Of a stretch of DNA of 64,000 nt, positions 1 through 7,881 are shown piece by piece. The notes below the pieces were generated by a model. The model made no database searches. It was given only the letters and a program-made list of their open reading frames with translations, and was not told the DNA's origin. How positions within the stretch are numbered: the stretch's first letter is position 1; every line of letters starts with the position of its first letter. This stretch comes from Hahellaceae bacterium (GTDB taxonomy: Bacteria; Pseudomonadota; Gammaproteobacteria; Pseudomonadales; Oleiphilaceae). The translations under genes and the position numbers were made by a program. Location: contig JACKOD010000001.1 in assembly GCA_024234505.1 (NCBI GenBank), forward strand, positions 124,001 to 188,000, written 5' to 3'.

Positions 1-712
1 TTCCAAGCATGCGTTAATCTATTTTTACAGACCGGATAGTCAGTGGGCGGCTGATGAAATAGAGGCTCCCAGTGTCTATGTCGATGATCATCATTATTTC
101 AATATTCGTGGTAACAGTCATACCTGGCTGGAAGTACTGCCAGGACATCGTGTGATTGCCTATCGTCGTCCATTTCTGGGCATAGAAGGATTGCTGGATG
201 GTATTGCTTACCAGATGGGGCATCTGGACAACAAAAAGGTTGTTCAGGAAGTTGAGCTGGATGTGAAGCCCGGGCAGGTCTATTACCTTCGTTATAATGA
301 ACTCACTCCGCCCTCGGAAAAAAATCCGGAGCTGGATGCAGATTCTCCCCTTGCCAAAGGCAATATGCAGTTGGTAACGCGTGAATACGCGATGAGTGAA
401 ATCACTAAAACCAAGTTTCTTGTGAGTGATATGCTCGCGCCTAATCATGCTGCGGCCTCCATTGTAGAAGATAACTGGAATGCAGATGTAGAACGCAAGA
501 CTGAAGAGCTTGAGGCAATGAAGGCAGAAGAGTACGCCAAATTGAAGGCAGACGGACACTGGAGAGAACCTAAATGGTATTGGCCATTTGGTGGAGGACC
601 AACCAAGCGCACTAAGGCTGAAAGCGAGCTGAAAAAGCTGGAAAAGCAAAAGGAAACGCATTTGGCCAGTTTGGAGGCTCAGAAGCCGGAAAAGTCTTTC
701 TGGCCGTTCTAA
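1..712 (+). CDS. DUF2846-like protein, 5' end outside window
   Basis: The reading frame is open from the first bases of the window to a TAA at 710-712, so the gene begins upstream; an internal ATG at 152 is not a convincing start because the frame before it also reads like protein (ALIYFYRPDSQW, then a beta-rich stretch with YFNIRG and TWLEVLPG). That pattern is typical of DUF2846-type proteins, usually envelope lipoproteins with a small beta-sandwich; any signal peptide would lie outside the window. The C-terminal 80 residues are Lys/Glu-rich and probably helical, and end in SFWPF. Function is unknown. The family assignment is from memory of the sequence pattern. Confidence 0.6.
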   Translation, partial: SKHALIYFYRPDSQWAADEIEAPSVYVDDHHYFNIRGNSHTWLEVLPGHRVIAYRRPFLGIEGLLDGIAYQMGHLDNKKVVQEVELDVKPGQVYYLRYNELTPPSEKNPELDADSPLAKGNMQLVTREYAMSEITKTKFLVSDMLAPNHAAASIVEDNWNADVERKTEELEAMKAEEYAKLKADGHWREPKWYWPFGGGPTKRTKAESELKKLEKQKETHLASLEAQKPEKSFWPF

Positions 713-780
713 GGCATTATAAATAACTAAAAATAATATCGACCTTCACTGAAGTGGTCGATAATTAAATGGAGCAGGCA

Positions 781-812
781 AAGGCGAACAGCGAGGTGTT
801 CGTCTTTTCTTT
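781..812 (+). terminator. Rho-independent terminator
   Basis: A ten-base-pair stem with one G-T pair (781-790 with 797-806, loop 791-796) runs into a T-rich tract. It lies after the DUF2846-like gene and just before the ribosome binding site of the next gene, so it probably ends the upstream transcript or attenuates readthrough. Confidence 0.55.
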
Positions 813-829
813 CTAAGCAAGGAGTAATA

Positions 830-1189
830 ATGATGGTTGTCAGAGATGTGGTTCACGAAAGAATGGGGCGAGCGAAAGCATTTGTTGATCATGTGCGTGA
901 GGTCTATGAGCGGGCTTACATGAAGGCAATTGATGCTGGACGTGATGGCGTAGACGGAATTGCCAGGGCGCGAGAGCAATGGCCGCCAAGGGTCAAATCC
1001 GTGGTACAGGGCACGGTAGGGGCGGCAGAGCAGGTGCTGGACGGCTTTAATCAAAGCCTGGCGCAAAAGGCTATTCCGTCTGTTAGAAAGTCCACGGTAC
1101 TTAATGATCGCTTTAAGTCTATGGAAGCATCGATCAGTGCGACTTCAGTCGCCAATGATAACGCGATGAGCGCTAGCACCGATCGTTAA
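830..1189 (+). CDS. hypothetical protein, 119 aa
   Basis: I do not recognise a family. The ORF has a good ribosome binding site (AAGGAG at 820-825) before tandem ATG codons at 830 and 833. The protein is soluble, helix-prone and amphipathic, with many Ala, Arg, Glu and Val residues and no signal peptide, membrane segment or cysteine cluster. The composition is loosely phasin-like, but no motif supports that name. It sits 18 bases before the glyoxalase gene and may be cotranscribed with it. Confidence 0.6.
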   Translation: MMVVRDVVHERMGRAKAFVDHVREVYERAYMKAIDAGRDGVDGIARAREQWPPRVKSVVQGTVGAAEQVLDGFNQSLAQKAIPSVRKSTVLNDRFKSMEASISATSVANDNAMSASTDR

Positions 1190-1207
1190 CAGTTTCAGGG
1201 CGATTTC

Positions 1208-1591
1208 GTGAGAATACTGCATACTATGCTGCGTGTGACCAACATGCAGCGGTCAATTGATTTCTATACCCATGTTCTCGGGATGCGTTTACTGCGCCAA
1301 AAAGATTATCCCGAGGGCAGGTTTTCGCTTGCCTTTGTTGGTTATGGCGATGAATGTGATGAAGCGGCACTCGAACTTACTTTCAATTGGGATACGGCCG
1401 CCTATGAGATGGGGTCGGGTTTCGGGCATATTGCTATCGCGGTGAGTGATGTCTATGCGGCTTGCGAGAAAATCCGGGATCTGGGCGGTGTGATTGTTCG
1501 TGAGGCTGGGCCAATGAAGCATGGCACCACCATACTGGCATTTGTTCGGGATCCTGATGGTTATATGATCGAATTGTTGCAGGAAAAATAA
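1208..1591 (+). CDS. gloA: lactoylglutathione lyase (glyoxalase I)
   Basis: Converts the hemithioacetal of methylglyoxal and glutathione to S-lactoylglutathione, the first step of cytosolic methylglyoxal detoxification. The 127-residue protein begins MRILHTMLRV from a GTG start, as expected for the short bacterial glyoxalase I. The four metal ligands of the E. coli enzyme are at the same numbering: H5, E56, H74 and E122 (in the DPDGYMIEL motif). The short form without the extra loops of the zinc enzymes suggests the nickel/cobalt-dependent type. A branched hairpin with a T tail follows the gene. Confidence 0.95.
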   Translation: MRILHTMLRVTNMQRSIDFYTHVLGMRLLRQKDYPEGRFSLAFVGYGDECDEAALELTFNWDTAAYEMGSGFGHIAIAVSDVYAACEKIRDLGGVIVREAGPMKHGTTILAFVRDPDGYMIELLQEK

Positions 1592-1629
1592 CTGCCTTTA
1601 ATAACCCGCGTTCAACAACGAGCGCGCTG

Positions 1630-1686
1630 AAAGGCGATACCCGTCTTTCGGGCTGGGAGGCGTTGAGATGCCTGATCGCCTTTTGT
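1630..1686 (+). terminator. branched hairpin with T tail after gloA
   Basis: A perfect nine-base-pair outer stem (1630-1638 with 1675-1683) encloses two smaller hairpins: CCCG at 1640-1643 with CGGG at 1649-1652, and AGGC at 1658-1661 with GCCT at 1670-1673. A TTTTGTT run follows on the plus strand only. It is probably the transcription end of gloA, although the three-way shape is more elaborate than a usual terminator and could be a structured RNA. Confidence 0.5.
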
Positions 1687-1719
1687 TCGCTTCTGCTTGT
1701 CGTCTTGCCACCTATTGGC

Positions 1720-1935
1720 TCAAGGGTTTATCAGATTGCTTAACCCCTCCAGGATTTCTTTACGGACGCGAATCATATCTTCATAAGTTTCAATTAAACT
1801 TTCTTGCCTTTCCAGCGGTGAGCGCTTTAGCACGACCAGTCTTTTTTCGTAAAGACGAATTTCCTCTTCAAGCATTCCTTTGACTGTATCAATTTGGTAG
1901 TGATTGCCGTGAAAAATGATTTTTTCGGCTTCCAT
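1720..1935 (-). CDS. hypothetical small protein, 71 aa
   Basis: The start is placed at the ATG at 1935, because a strong ribosome binding site (GGAGG) lies eight bases upstream on the minus strand; the longer upstream frame has no such site. The protein (MEAEKIIFHGNHYQID...) is charged and mostly helical, with LEEEIRLYEKRL and ETYEDMIRVRKEI segments, and has no signal peptide or cysteines. I do not recognise the family. It is convergent with gloA and divergent from the tRNA cluster. Confidence 0.6.
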   Translation of the reverse strand: MEAEKIIFHGNHYQIDTVKGMLEEEIRLYEKRLVVLKRSPLERQESLIETYEDMIRVRKEILEGLSNLINP

Positions 1936-2134
1936 GGTGATTCCTCCGAGCGCGTTTCCCTGATTTCCTTTCGCCACTGGATTGTTTCTAATTGCACTCC
2001 GACTACATGACGATGGTATACACTATAGTTGTTCATCTTTTGTTCGTTCAAGTGGGTTCTTGTACGGAATTGTTATTAGGGGCCGTGTTTTTCGTACCGA
2101 ATTAAGGTTTTTTTGATAAAAGTGAAAATAAGGT

Positions 2135-2162
2135 TTGACATGGCCCCGTAAATCCTTAGAAT
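2135..2162 (+). promoter_or_regulatory. sigma-70 promoter of the tRNA cluster
   Basis: TTGACA (2135-2140), a 16-bp spacer and TAGAAT (2157-2162) lie 20 bases before the first tRNA. The bases after the -10 box are GC-rich (GCGCTTCGC), the kind of discriminator found at stringently controlled stable-RNA promoters. Confidence 0.75.
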
Positions 2163-2182
2163 GCGCTTCGCAGTTCGGGGTT

Positions 2183-2258
2183 GGGTGGTTAGCTCAGCTG
2201 GGAGAGCATCGCCCTTACAAGGCGAGGGTCGCAGGTTCGATCCCTGCACCACCCACCA
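2183..2258 (+). tRNA. tRNA-Val (anticodon TAC)
   Basis: A 76-nt cloverleaf with acceptor GGGTGGT/ACCACCC, a TAC anticodon, T-loop TTCGATC and an encoded CCA end. It is the first gene of a Val-Asp-Val-Asp array. Its T stem carries a C-G pair (GCAGG/CCTGC) where the second Val copy carries T-A. Confidence 0.97.
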
Positions 2259-2268
2259 ATCCTTACGC

Positions 2269-2345
2269 GGAGCGGTAGTTCAGATGGTTAGAATACCGGC
2301 CTGTCACGCCGGGGGTCGCGGGTTCGAGCCCCGTCCGCTCCGCCA
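2269..2345 (+). tRNA. tRNA-Asp (anticodon GTC)
   Basis: A 77-nt cloverleaf with acceptor GGAGCGG/CCGCTCC, anticodon loop CTGTCAC (GTC), T-loop TTCGAGC and an encoded CCA. It is the second gene in the array, separated from the first by ten bases. Confidence 0.97.
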
Positions 2346-2365
2346 TTAATTAAATCCCGAATTTC

Positions 2366-2441
2366 GGGTGGTTAGCTCAGCTGGGAGAGCATCGCCCTTA
2401 CAAGGCGAGGGTCGTAGGTTCGATCCCTACACCACCCACCA
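2366..2441 (+). tRNA. tRNA-Val (anticodon TAC), second copy
   Basis: Identical to the first tRNA-Val except for a matched pair of changes in the T stem (GTAGG/CCTAC). The structure and the CCA end are intact. Confidence 0.97.
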
Positions 2442-2449
2442 ATCCTTAC

Positions 2450-2526
2450 GGAGCGGTAGTTCAGATGGTTAGAATACCGGCCTGTCACGCCGGGGGTCGC
2501 GGGTTCGAGCCCCGTCCGCTCCGCCA
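2450..2526 (+). tRNA. tRNA-Asp (anticodon GTC), second copy
   Basis: The same 77-nt sequence as the first tRNA-Asp, with an encoded CCA. It is the last gene of the array and is followed by a terminator. Confidence 0.97.
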
Positions 2527-2545
2527 TCATTGTTGGTGAAAATGG

Positions 2546-2572
2546 AGAGCCGTATGGCTCTTTTATTTTTTC
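2546..2572 (+). terminator. Rho-independent terminator of the tRNA cluster
   Basis: AGAGCC (2546-2551), a GTAT loop and GGCTCT (2556-2561), followed by TTTATTTTTT. It lies 20 bases after the last tRNA. Confidence 0.85.
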
Positions 2573-2627
2573 TGGCGATTCAAATTAGTTTCATGCTTCA
2601 TAAATCTGTAATAATTATACTCTACTA

Positions 2628-2656
2628 TTGACTTGCCTGGTTGATTGGGTTAAGAA
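2628..2656 (+). promoter_or_regulatory. possible sigma-70 promoter
   Basis: TTGACT (2628-2633), a 17-bp spacer and TAAGAA (2651-2656) lie about 70 bases before a small acidic ORF at 2725. The -35 box is close to consensus and the -10 box is moderate. Confidence 0.4.
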
Positions 2657-2724
2657 TTACCTAATTGCTTGGAGCAAGAGTTTTATTTTAGCTTTTTAAT
2701 TCAATAGTATTACGAGGGAATGTT

Positions 2725-2805
2725 ATGCAAGACTATGAAGACGATATGATCGACTGCAGCTTTGATGACTTCGATGACGAAGTTGATGATGCTGTAGAGA
2801 TGTAG
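2725..2805 (+). CDS. candidate acidic microprotein, 26 aa
   Basis: A 26-codon ORF begins at an ATG preceded by GAGGGA, a plausible ribosome binding site. Thirteen of the 26 residues are Asp or Glu, none is Lys, Arg or His, and there is one cysteine (C11). A candidate promoter lies upstream and the ORF has its own intergenic space between the tRNA array and fadH. I recognise no family. Such acidic peptides can be translated regulators or metal or protein binders, but nothing here shows a function. Confidence 0.4.
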   Translation: MQDYEDDMIDCSFDDFDDEVDDAVEM

Positions 2806-3182
2806 TATTTCTTTATTCGCCAGCGCAATTGCTTTCAGAGACTTTGCCACTTAAGGGCATTGATATCTGAAAAGCGGCGCCGGTACTTACCCGATCACCT
2901 AATCCAATCCAATTTGTCTGTTGTTTAAAGTTTTTAGCCGTTGCAAATCGTTGCTCCTTCCAGAAAGTGACCTCACCAAAACTTTATCGTGTCCCTCCTT
3001 GTTCGAAAACAAAATGTTCCGAAGCAATATCGATGCTTAAATTGGGGAAATGGCCAAACGCCAATACACGCTTGTCATTAAGTGCAAAATATTGTGTCTC
3101 GTGATTGTTGTTGCGCGGTTCGGGCCTAAACTTAATCGCATAGTCCATGGCATTTTGCCAGGTACAGCGCGGAGCTCTCCAT
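2806..3182. other. intergenic region before fadH
   Basis: No RNA gene, terminator or convincing promoter is visible in this 377-base stretch. The only coding possibility is a 54-residue minus-strand frame (2984-3149), listed separately. The fadH promoter is presumably here but I cannot place it. Confidence 0.4.
2984..3149 (-). CDS. doubtful small ORF, 54 aa
   Basis: A minus-strand frame from an ATG at 3149 encodes a 54-residue peptide with balanced, protein-like composition (MDYAIKFRPEPRNNNHETQY...). It is divergent from fadH and has no clear ribosome binding site. I do not recognise it. It may be a real small gene or chance coding in a promoter region. Confidence 0.25.
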
Positions 3183-5243
3183 ATGACCCAAAGTACTCTG
3201 ACGAACCAAAGTAGCAATCAGCATTATCCGAACCTGTTGTCCCCCTTGGATTTGGGATTTACATCGCTAAAAAACCGGGTGCTTATGGGGTCCATGCATA
3301 CGGGGCTCGAAGAGTCGAAAAATGGCTTTGAGAAAATGGCTGCTTTTTATGCTGAGCGTGCTCGGGGAGGGGTAGGCCTGATTGTCACCGGTGGAATTGC
3401 GCCAAACGCAGAAGGGGCAGTTGGGCCGGGCGCTGGAAAAATGAGTCTGGAGTCGGAGTCTGATAAACACCAAGTGGTAACCCGAGCGGTTCATGATGCC
3501 GGCGGTAAAATATGCATGCAAATCTTGCATGCGGGTCGTTATGCCTATCATCCTAAATTAGTTGCCCCTTCGGCGATTCAAGCCCCGATTAACCCCTTTG
3601 TGCCGAAAGAGTTGACCAGCGACGAGGTGGATGAACAAATTGATGCCTTTGTGAATGCGGCCGCGCTTGCTCAACGGGCAGGCTATGATGGTGTGGAGAT
3701 CATGGGGTCGGAGGGGTATTTCATCAACCAGTTTATCGTAAGTCACACCAATAAGCGCACGGATAAATGGGGAGGGAGCTATGAAAATCGAATTCGTCTT
3801 CCGGTGGAGATTGTTCGCCGTACGCGCGAACGCGTAGGGGCCGAATTTATTATTATCTATCGTTTGTCCATGCTGGACTTGATAGAGGGTGGGAGCCAGT
3901 GGAATGAGGTTGTGCTGCTTGCGAAGGCGGTTGAAGCCGCAGGCGCGACCTTGATCAATACCGGTATCGGTTGGCATGAGGCTAGAGTACCTACAATCGC
4001 TACCATGGTGCCTAGAGCGGCGTTCACCAAAGTGACGGCCAAACTGAAGGGGGAGGTTTCTATTCCACTAGTGACGACCAATCGTATCAATACGCCTGAT
4101 ATCGCAGAGAAAGTTCTTGCTGATGGTGATGCAGATATGGTTTCGATGGCGCGCCCCTTTCTCGCTGATCCGGAATTTGTTGTTAAGGCGATGGAAAACC
4201 GGGCTGATGAAATTAACACCTGTATCGGGTGTAATCAGGCGTGTCTGGACCACACCTTTGCAATGAAGCTGACTTCATGTCTGGTTAACCCCAGGGCCTG
4301 TCATGAAACCGAGCTGGTGTACATCAAAGCGGCGCTGCCGAAAAAGATTGCAGTGATAGGGGCCGGACCGGCGGGCTTGGCGTGTGCGACTATTGCCGCT
4401 GAGCGAGGGCATGAGGTGTCGCTTTATGACTCGGCATCGGAAATTGGTGGGCAATTTAACGTTGCCAAGCGTATCCCGGGTAAAGAAGAGTTTTATGAAA
4501 CACTGCGCTACTTTGGACAGATGATAAAGAAGACGGGGGTGCGGGTTGTTCTGAATACTCGTGTAGGGGTGGATGATCTGGCAGGCAAAGGATTTGATGA
4601 AATTGTACTTGCGACAGGGATTCAGCCGCGTACGCCTGCCATTGAGGGCGTTAATCATTCCTCCGTCATCAGTTATCTGGACGCAATTCTCGGGCGGAAA
4701 CCGGTGGGTAAGCGCGTCGCAATAGTTGGTGCGGGAGGAATTGGTTTTGATGTTGCCGAATTTATAACGCAGCATGGCCCTTCCTCCAGTCTTGAGATTT
4801 CCGCATTTATGAATGAGTGGGGGGTGGATGTTAATATGGAGCATCAAGGTGGGGTCAGAGGCGTTATTGCAAAGCCTTATGAGTCTGCCAGAGAGGTCTA
4901 CTTGCTCCAGCGTAAAACCTCAAAAGTGGGCCAGAATTTGGGTAAGACCACGGGATGGATTCATCGTGCATCATTACAGCATCGCGGCGTCAAAATGATT
5001 GCGGGTGTAAATTACGAAAAAATTGATGACGCTGGATTGCATATCTCTGTTGAGGATAAGGCTCGGGTGTTAGCAGTTGATACCATTATTATTTGTGCAG
5101 GGCAGGATCCTTTACGTGAACTTCAGTCAGCCCTCGAGGCTCATGGGGAGCGCGTTCATCTGATTGGTGGTGCGGATGTGGCCTCGGAGCTTGATGCAAA
5201 ACGGGCGATTAATCAGGGGGCTCGGCTTGCAGCGAGTTTTTGA
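3183..5243 (+). CDS. fadH: NADPH-dependent 2,4-dienoyl-CoA reductase
   Basis: Removes double bonds at even positions during beta-oxidation of unsaturated fatty acids. The 686-residue protein has an N-terminal FMN-binding TIM barrel of the Old Yellow Enzyme type, a [4Fe-4S] site C347-x2-C350-x3-C354-x11-C366, an FAD-binding GAGPAG motif near residue 393 and an NADP-binding GAGGIG motif near residue 516. Length and domain order match E. coli FadH (about 670 aa). The ATG at 3183 is chosen over an in-frame ATG at 3147 because CGGAG lies just upstream and family N-termini begin here. Confidence 0.95.
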   Translation: MTQSTLTNQSSNQHYPNLLSPLDLGFTSLKNRVLMGSMHTGLEESKNGFEKMAAFYAERARGGVGLIVTGGIAPNAEGAVGPGAGKMSLESESDKHQVVTRAVHDAGGKICMQILHAGRYAYHPKLVAPSAIQAPINPFVPKELTSDEVDEQIDAFVNAAALAQRAGYDGVEIMGSEGYFINQFIVSHTNKRTDKWGGSYENRIRLPVEIVRRTRERVGAEFIIIYRLSMLDLIEGGSQWNEVVLLAKAVEAAGATLINTGIGWHEARVPTIATMVPRAAFTKVTAKLKGEVSIPLVTTNRINTPDIAEKVLADGDADMVSMARPFLADPEFVVKAMENRADEINTCIGCNQACLDHTFAMKLTSCLVNPRACHETELVYIKAALPKKIAVIGAGPAGLACATIAAERGHEVSLYDSASEIGGQFNVAKRIPGKEEFYETLRYFGQMIKKTGVRVVLNTRVGVDDLAGKGFDEIVLATGIQPRTPAIEGVNHSSVISYLDAILGRKPVGKRVAIVGAGGIGFDVAEFITQHGPSSSLEISAFMNEWGVDVNMEHQGGVRGVIAKPYESAREVYLLQRKTSKVGQNLGKTTGWIHRASLQHRGVKMIAGVNYEKIDDAGLHISVEDKARVLAVDTIIICAGQDPLRELQSALEAHGERVHLIGGADVASELDAKRAINQGARLAASF

Positions 5244-5386
5244 GTGATAAAACTAACTTAAAGCGTTAGCTGCAATTAGGTTTTAACGTATTAAGAAGCC
5301 AAGTGTGTCGATTTATCCTAAAATAGTTCCATGATGTGCCCGTGAGTTGCGATTAGCGGGCTTATTGTTATATCAGAGAGAGAATA

Positions 5387-6718
5387 ATGGCCGCTGCTAA
5401 AACGGATCCCTACATTGCTGTATTTTTCATGGAAGACCATAAGGTAATCCGTCAGATGCTTTTTTCGGAGTTTGAAGCACTTTTGGACGGTTATGCAGGC
5501 TTATCCGATATGGCGGATACTGAAGTGCAGGCGGTGTATGTAGTTATTAATTCGCAATTGAAAGTTCAGTCGCTGGCATTTTTTCTGATCTATTTTGATG
5601 ACGATGGGCGAGCAGATCCCAGCTGGAATATTCCGCTGGAAAAGCTATTGAAGGCGTCTGGAAGCGGACCCGATTTGGGGGCGGGGCCTATTAAACTGGC
5701 GTGTCGTAGCCAATGTTCTATTAATTGGCATCAAAAGGAGTTGTGGGATCCGGAGATGACTTCCGGGAAAAATGATTTCGTCGCCATACGTTCTGCGGTG
5801 GATGAAAATCGACTCAGGTTTGAAAAAGCGGAGTCCGAGCTAGAGTTACCCGTATTGAGATCCAATGTATCCGCCGAATCATTTTCGTCCGCTTCGGAGC
5901 TTCGTCTGGATAGCCCGGAAGGCTTTACGGGGATGGGGGCTGATGATCAGGTACGTTTGGCTCGGCAGTTTATGGATCAGCAATTACAGATTCGAACCCT
6001 GGAGTCTCAGCGGGAAAAAGCGCTGGAAGATGCTTCCCAAAAATATCGTGTCGAAGTACAAAGTTACAAGGTAGAAATTCAATCGCTCAAAGAAACCTGC
6101 GAGCGACTCAAAGTGTCCAATGAGCAACTACAGGAAAAGCTACTTCAACGTAACCAGCAGTATATGTCGCTGCAGGAGAAAATTACGGGCCAGTCTGACA
6201 AAGTCAGGGATTTGGAAGAGCGGCTTAAAGGTGCCAAGTCTGCTGAACGAGAGAGTTTGTTAAGGCAAAAGCTTGAGGCTGAGGCGGTATTACTTAAAGA
6301 GCAGTTGGATCGAAAGGATATCGAATCTATTTATCGTGATGAAAAAGAAGAGCAGTTACTCTCTGAAGTGGCAGAGCTACAGCAAAAACTCGACGAATGT
6401 GTACAGAATAGTCTGTTAAATAAGCTGAAAGAGCTTGAAGTGGTTTTTGTGGCGTATCATCCCGGTGCAGGTCATGTGAGTGTGCCTTTTTCCGATGTAC
6501 AGCGTTATGCAGATAACCCCATCGGTTATGTGGCAGGCAAGTGCTATGTTACTGAAGAGGTGTATCGTGGATGGCTTGACCATCAGGAAAACCCGGTCTG
6601 CACCCATATCAAAGAAAACGGCGATCTATGTGCCGAACCGGTTGTCAAAGCAGGTAATCCCAGCGATTTTGAATTAGGTGTCAGTAATCGTTGTAAGAAG
6701 CATCGCGCGTTATTCTAG
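5387..6718 (+). CDS. hypothetical coiled-coil protein with Cys-rich tail
   Basis: A 443-residue protein of no family I recognise. Residues 1-150 look like a compact alpha/beta domain (DPYIAVFFMEDHKVIR; SLAFFLIYFDDDG). Residues 190-345 are a long heptad-rich coiled coil. The last 90 residues contain a YHPGAGHVSVPFSDVQRY segment and a Cys/His set (CTHIKENGDLC ... NRCKKH) that could bind zinc. There is no signal peptide, so it is probably cytoplasmic. A good ribosome binding site (GAGAGAG) precedes the ATG. It lies between fadH and a PLP enzyme in the same orientation. Confidence 0.75.
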   Translation: MAAAKTDPYIAVFFMEDHKVIRQMLFSEFEALLDGYAGLSDMADTEVQAVYVVINSQLKVQSLAFFLIYFDDDGRADPSWNIPLEKLLKASGSGPDLGAGPIKLACRSQCSINWHQKELWDPEMTSGKNDFVAIRSAVDENRLRFEKAESELELPVLRSNVSAESFSSASELRLDSPEGFTGMGADDQVRLARQFMDQQLQIRTLESQREKALEDASQKYRVEVQSYKVEIQSLKETCERLKVSNEQLQEKLLQRNQQYMSLQEKITGQSDKVRDLEERLKGAKSAERESLLRQKLEAEAVLLKEQLDRKDIESIYRDEKEEQLLSEVAELQQKLDECVQNSLLNKLKELEVVFVAYHPGAGHVSVPFSDVQRYADNPIGYVAGKCYVTEEVYRGWLDHQENPVCTHIKENGDLCAEPVVKAGNPSDFELGVSNRCKKHRALF

Positions 6719-6780
6719 GTCGATGAATCTGATGTGCTGGATTGGCACGGATACCCCCTTAGACATAGAGGAGCAATGCT

Positions 6781-7752
6781 ATGAGCGAGCATGAGCATTG
6801 GTTAACTATTGACCCTCTTTTGGCGTTTACGCCACTGATCCATCCGGAGTTTGCTGCAAAATCTGTAGATGTGCAGATGCTGCGAATGGATCAGGTGCAT
6901 CCAAAAATTTCTGGCAATAAATGGTTTAAGCTCCAGGACAATCTCTTAAGTGCGTTGTCCCTGGGATATACCTCTGTTTTAAGTTTTGGTGGCGCTTATT
7001 CCAACCATCTGCATGCATTGGCTTACGCAGGTAAGCTTTCCGGTTTGCAAACCATTGGGGTGGTGCGCGGGGCCGAATCGAAACCTTTAACCCCCACACT
7101 TCTCGACTGCGCGGCCTGGGGTATGCACTTGCACCCTGTGACGCGAAAAGAGTATAGCGATAAGAAAAATCCAGAAATGATCAATCGGCTGACAGAAGCC
7201 TTTGGGAATTTCTATCTTATTCCGGAAGGCGGCAGTAATGAACGGGCCGTTAAACGTGTTGCTAAAGCAGTATTCAGTGCCATTTCGGGCTTGCCGGGCT
7301 TGAGTGACAATACTTTACCTTTATATCTATGCTCTCCCTTGGGCTCGGGGGGAACGTTTGCCGGCTTGGTTGCAGGGGCTTGTTGTTACGCTGAAGCAAC
7401 GGGAATGTTTGTGAAATGTGTTGGCTACGCGGCATTAAAAGGGTTTGTCGGGGCAGATAGCGCGATTTCCAGCTTGCTCAGCGAATCGGGTGTCAGGGGG
7501 CATTCAAGGGTGGAATGGCATATTGATCATCGATTTCACAGTGGCGGTTTTGCAAAAGTGAATGATGGACTAATGGCATTTTTGCATGATTTTGAGTCGT
7601 TGAATCCTGTAGAAATTGAGCCGGTTTACACAGCAAAAATGCTTCAGGGCGTGGTGACAATGGTGGCTCAGGGTGAATTCCCGGCGGGTAGCCGTATCCT
7701 TGTGTTGCACACTGGTGGCTTGCAGGGGCGACGAGGGTTTGCAGGCTTATAG
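6781..7752 (+). CDS. PLP-dependent enzyme, ACC deaminase/D-cysteine desulfhydrase family
   Basis: A fold-type II pyridoxal-phosphate enzyme of 323 residues. SGNKWFKL at 44-51 holds the likely Schiff-base lysine (K47), followed by SFGGAYSNHLHALAY, which contributes to substrate and phosphate binding, and PEGGSNERAV. This is the pattern of D-cysteine desulfhydrase and 1-aminocyclopropane-1-carboxylate deaminase homologues. The usual NKTRKLE motif is NKWFKLQ here, so the substrate cannot be named. GAGGAG lies seven bases before the ATG. Confidence 0.85.
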   Translation: MSEHEHWLTIDPLLAFTPLIHPEFAAKSVDVQMLRMDQVHPKISGNKWFKLQDNLLSALSLGYTSVLSFGGAYSNHLHALAYAGKLSGLQTIGVVRGAESKPLTPTLLDCAAWGMHLHPVTRKEYSDKKNPEMINRLTEAFGNFYLIPEGGSNERAVKRVAKAVFSAISGLPGLSDNTLPLYLCSPLGSGGTFAGLVAGACCYAEATGMFVKCVGYAALKGFVGADSAISSLLSESGVRGHSRVEWHIDHRFHSGGFAKVNDGLMAFLHDFESLNPVEIEPVYTAKMLQGVVTMVAQGEFPAGSRILVLHTGGLQGRRGFAGL

Positions 7753-7881
7753 CACCGGGGCTTGTTGTGATCGAGCACTAAGCGGATGTTTTTCATGGTG
7801 CTAAATAGCCTGTATTTGGTTACTATCTCGTAAGTAGGTATCTGATTGTGAATAAATTTTCTAGAGGTTGCGAATAGTACC

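Noticed and set aside
2161..2349. Plus-strand ORF of 62 codons
   Set aside because: It lies across tRNA-Val and tRNA-Asp genes and is chance coding in tRNA sequence.
3147..3182. Upstream ATG as the start of fadH
   Set aside because: The extra 12 residues are outside the family and the ribosome binding site fits the ATG at 3183.
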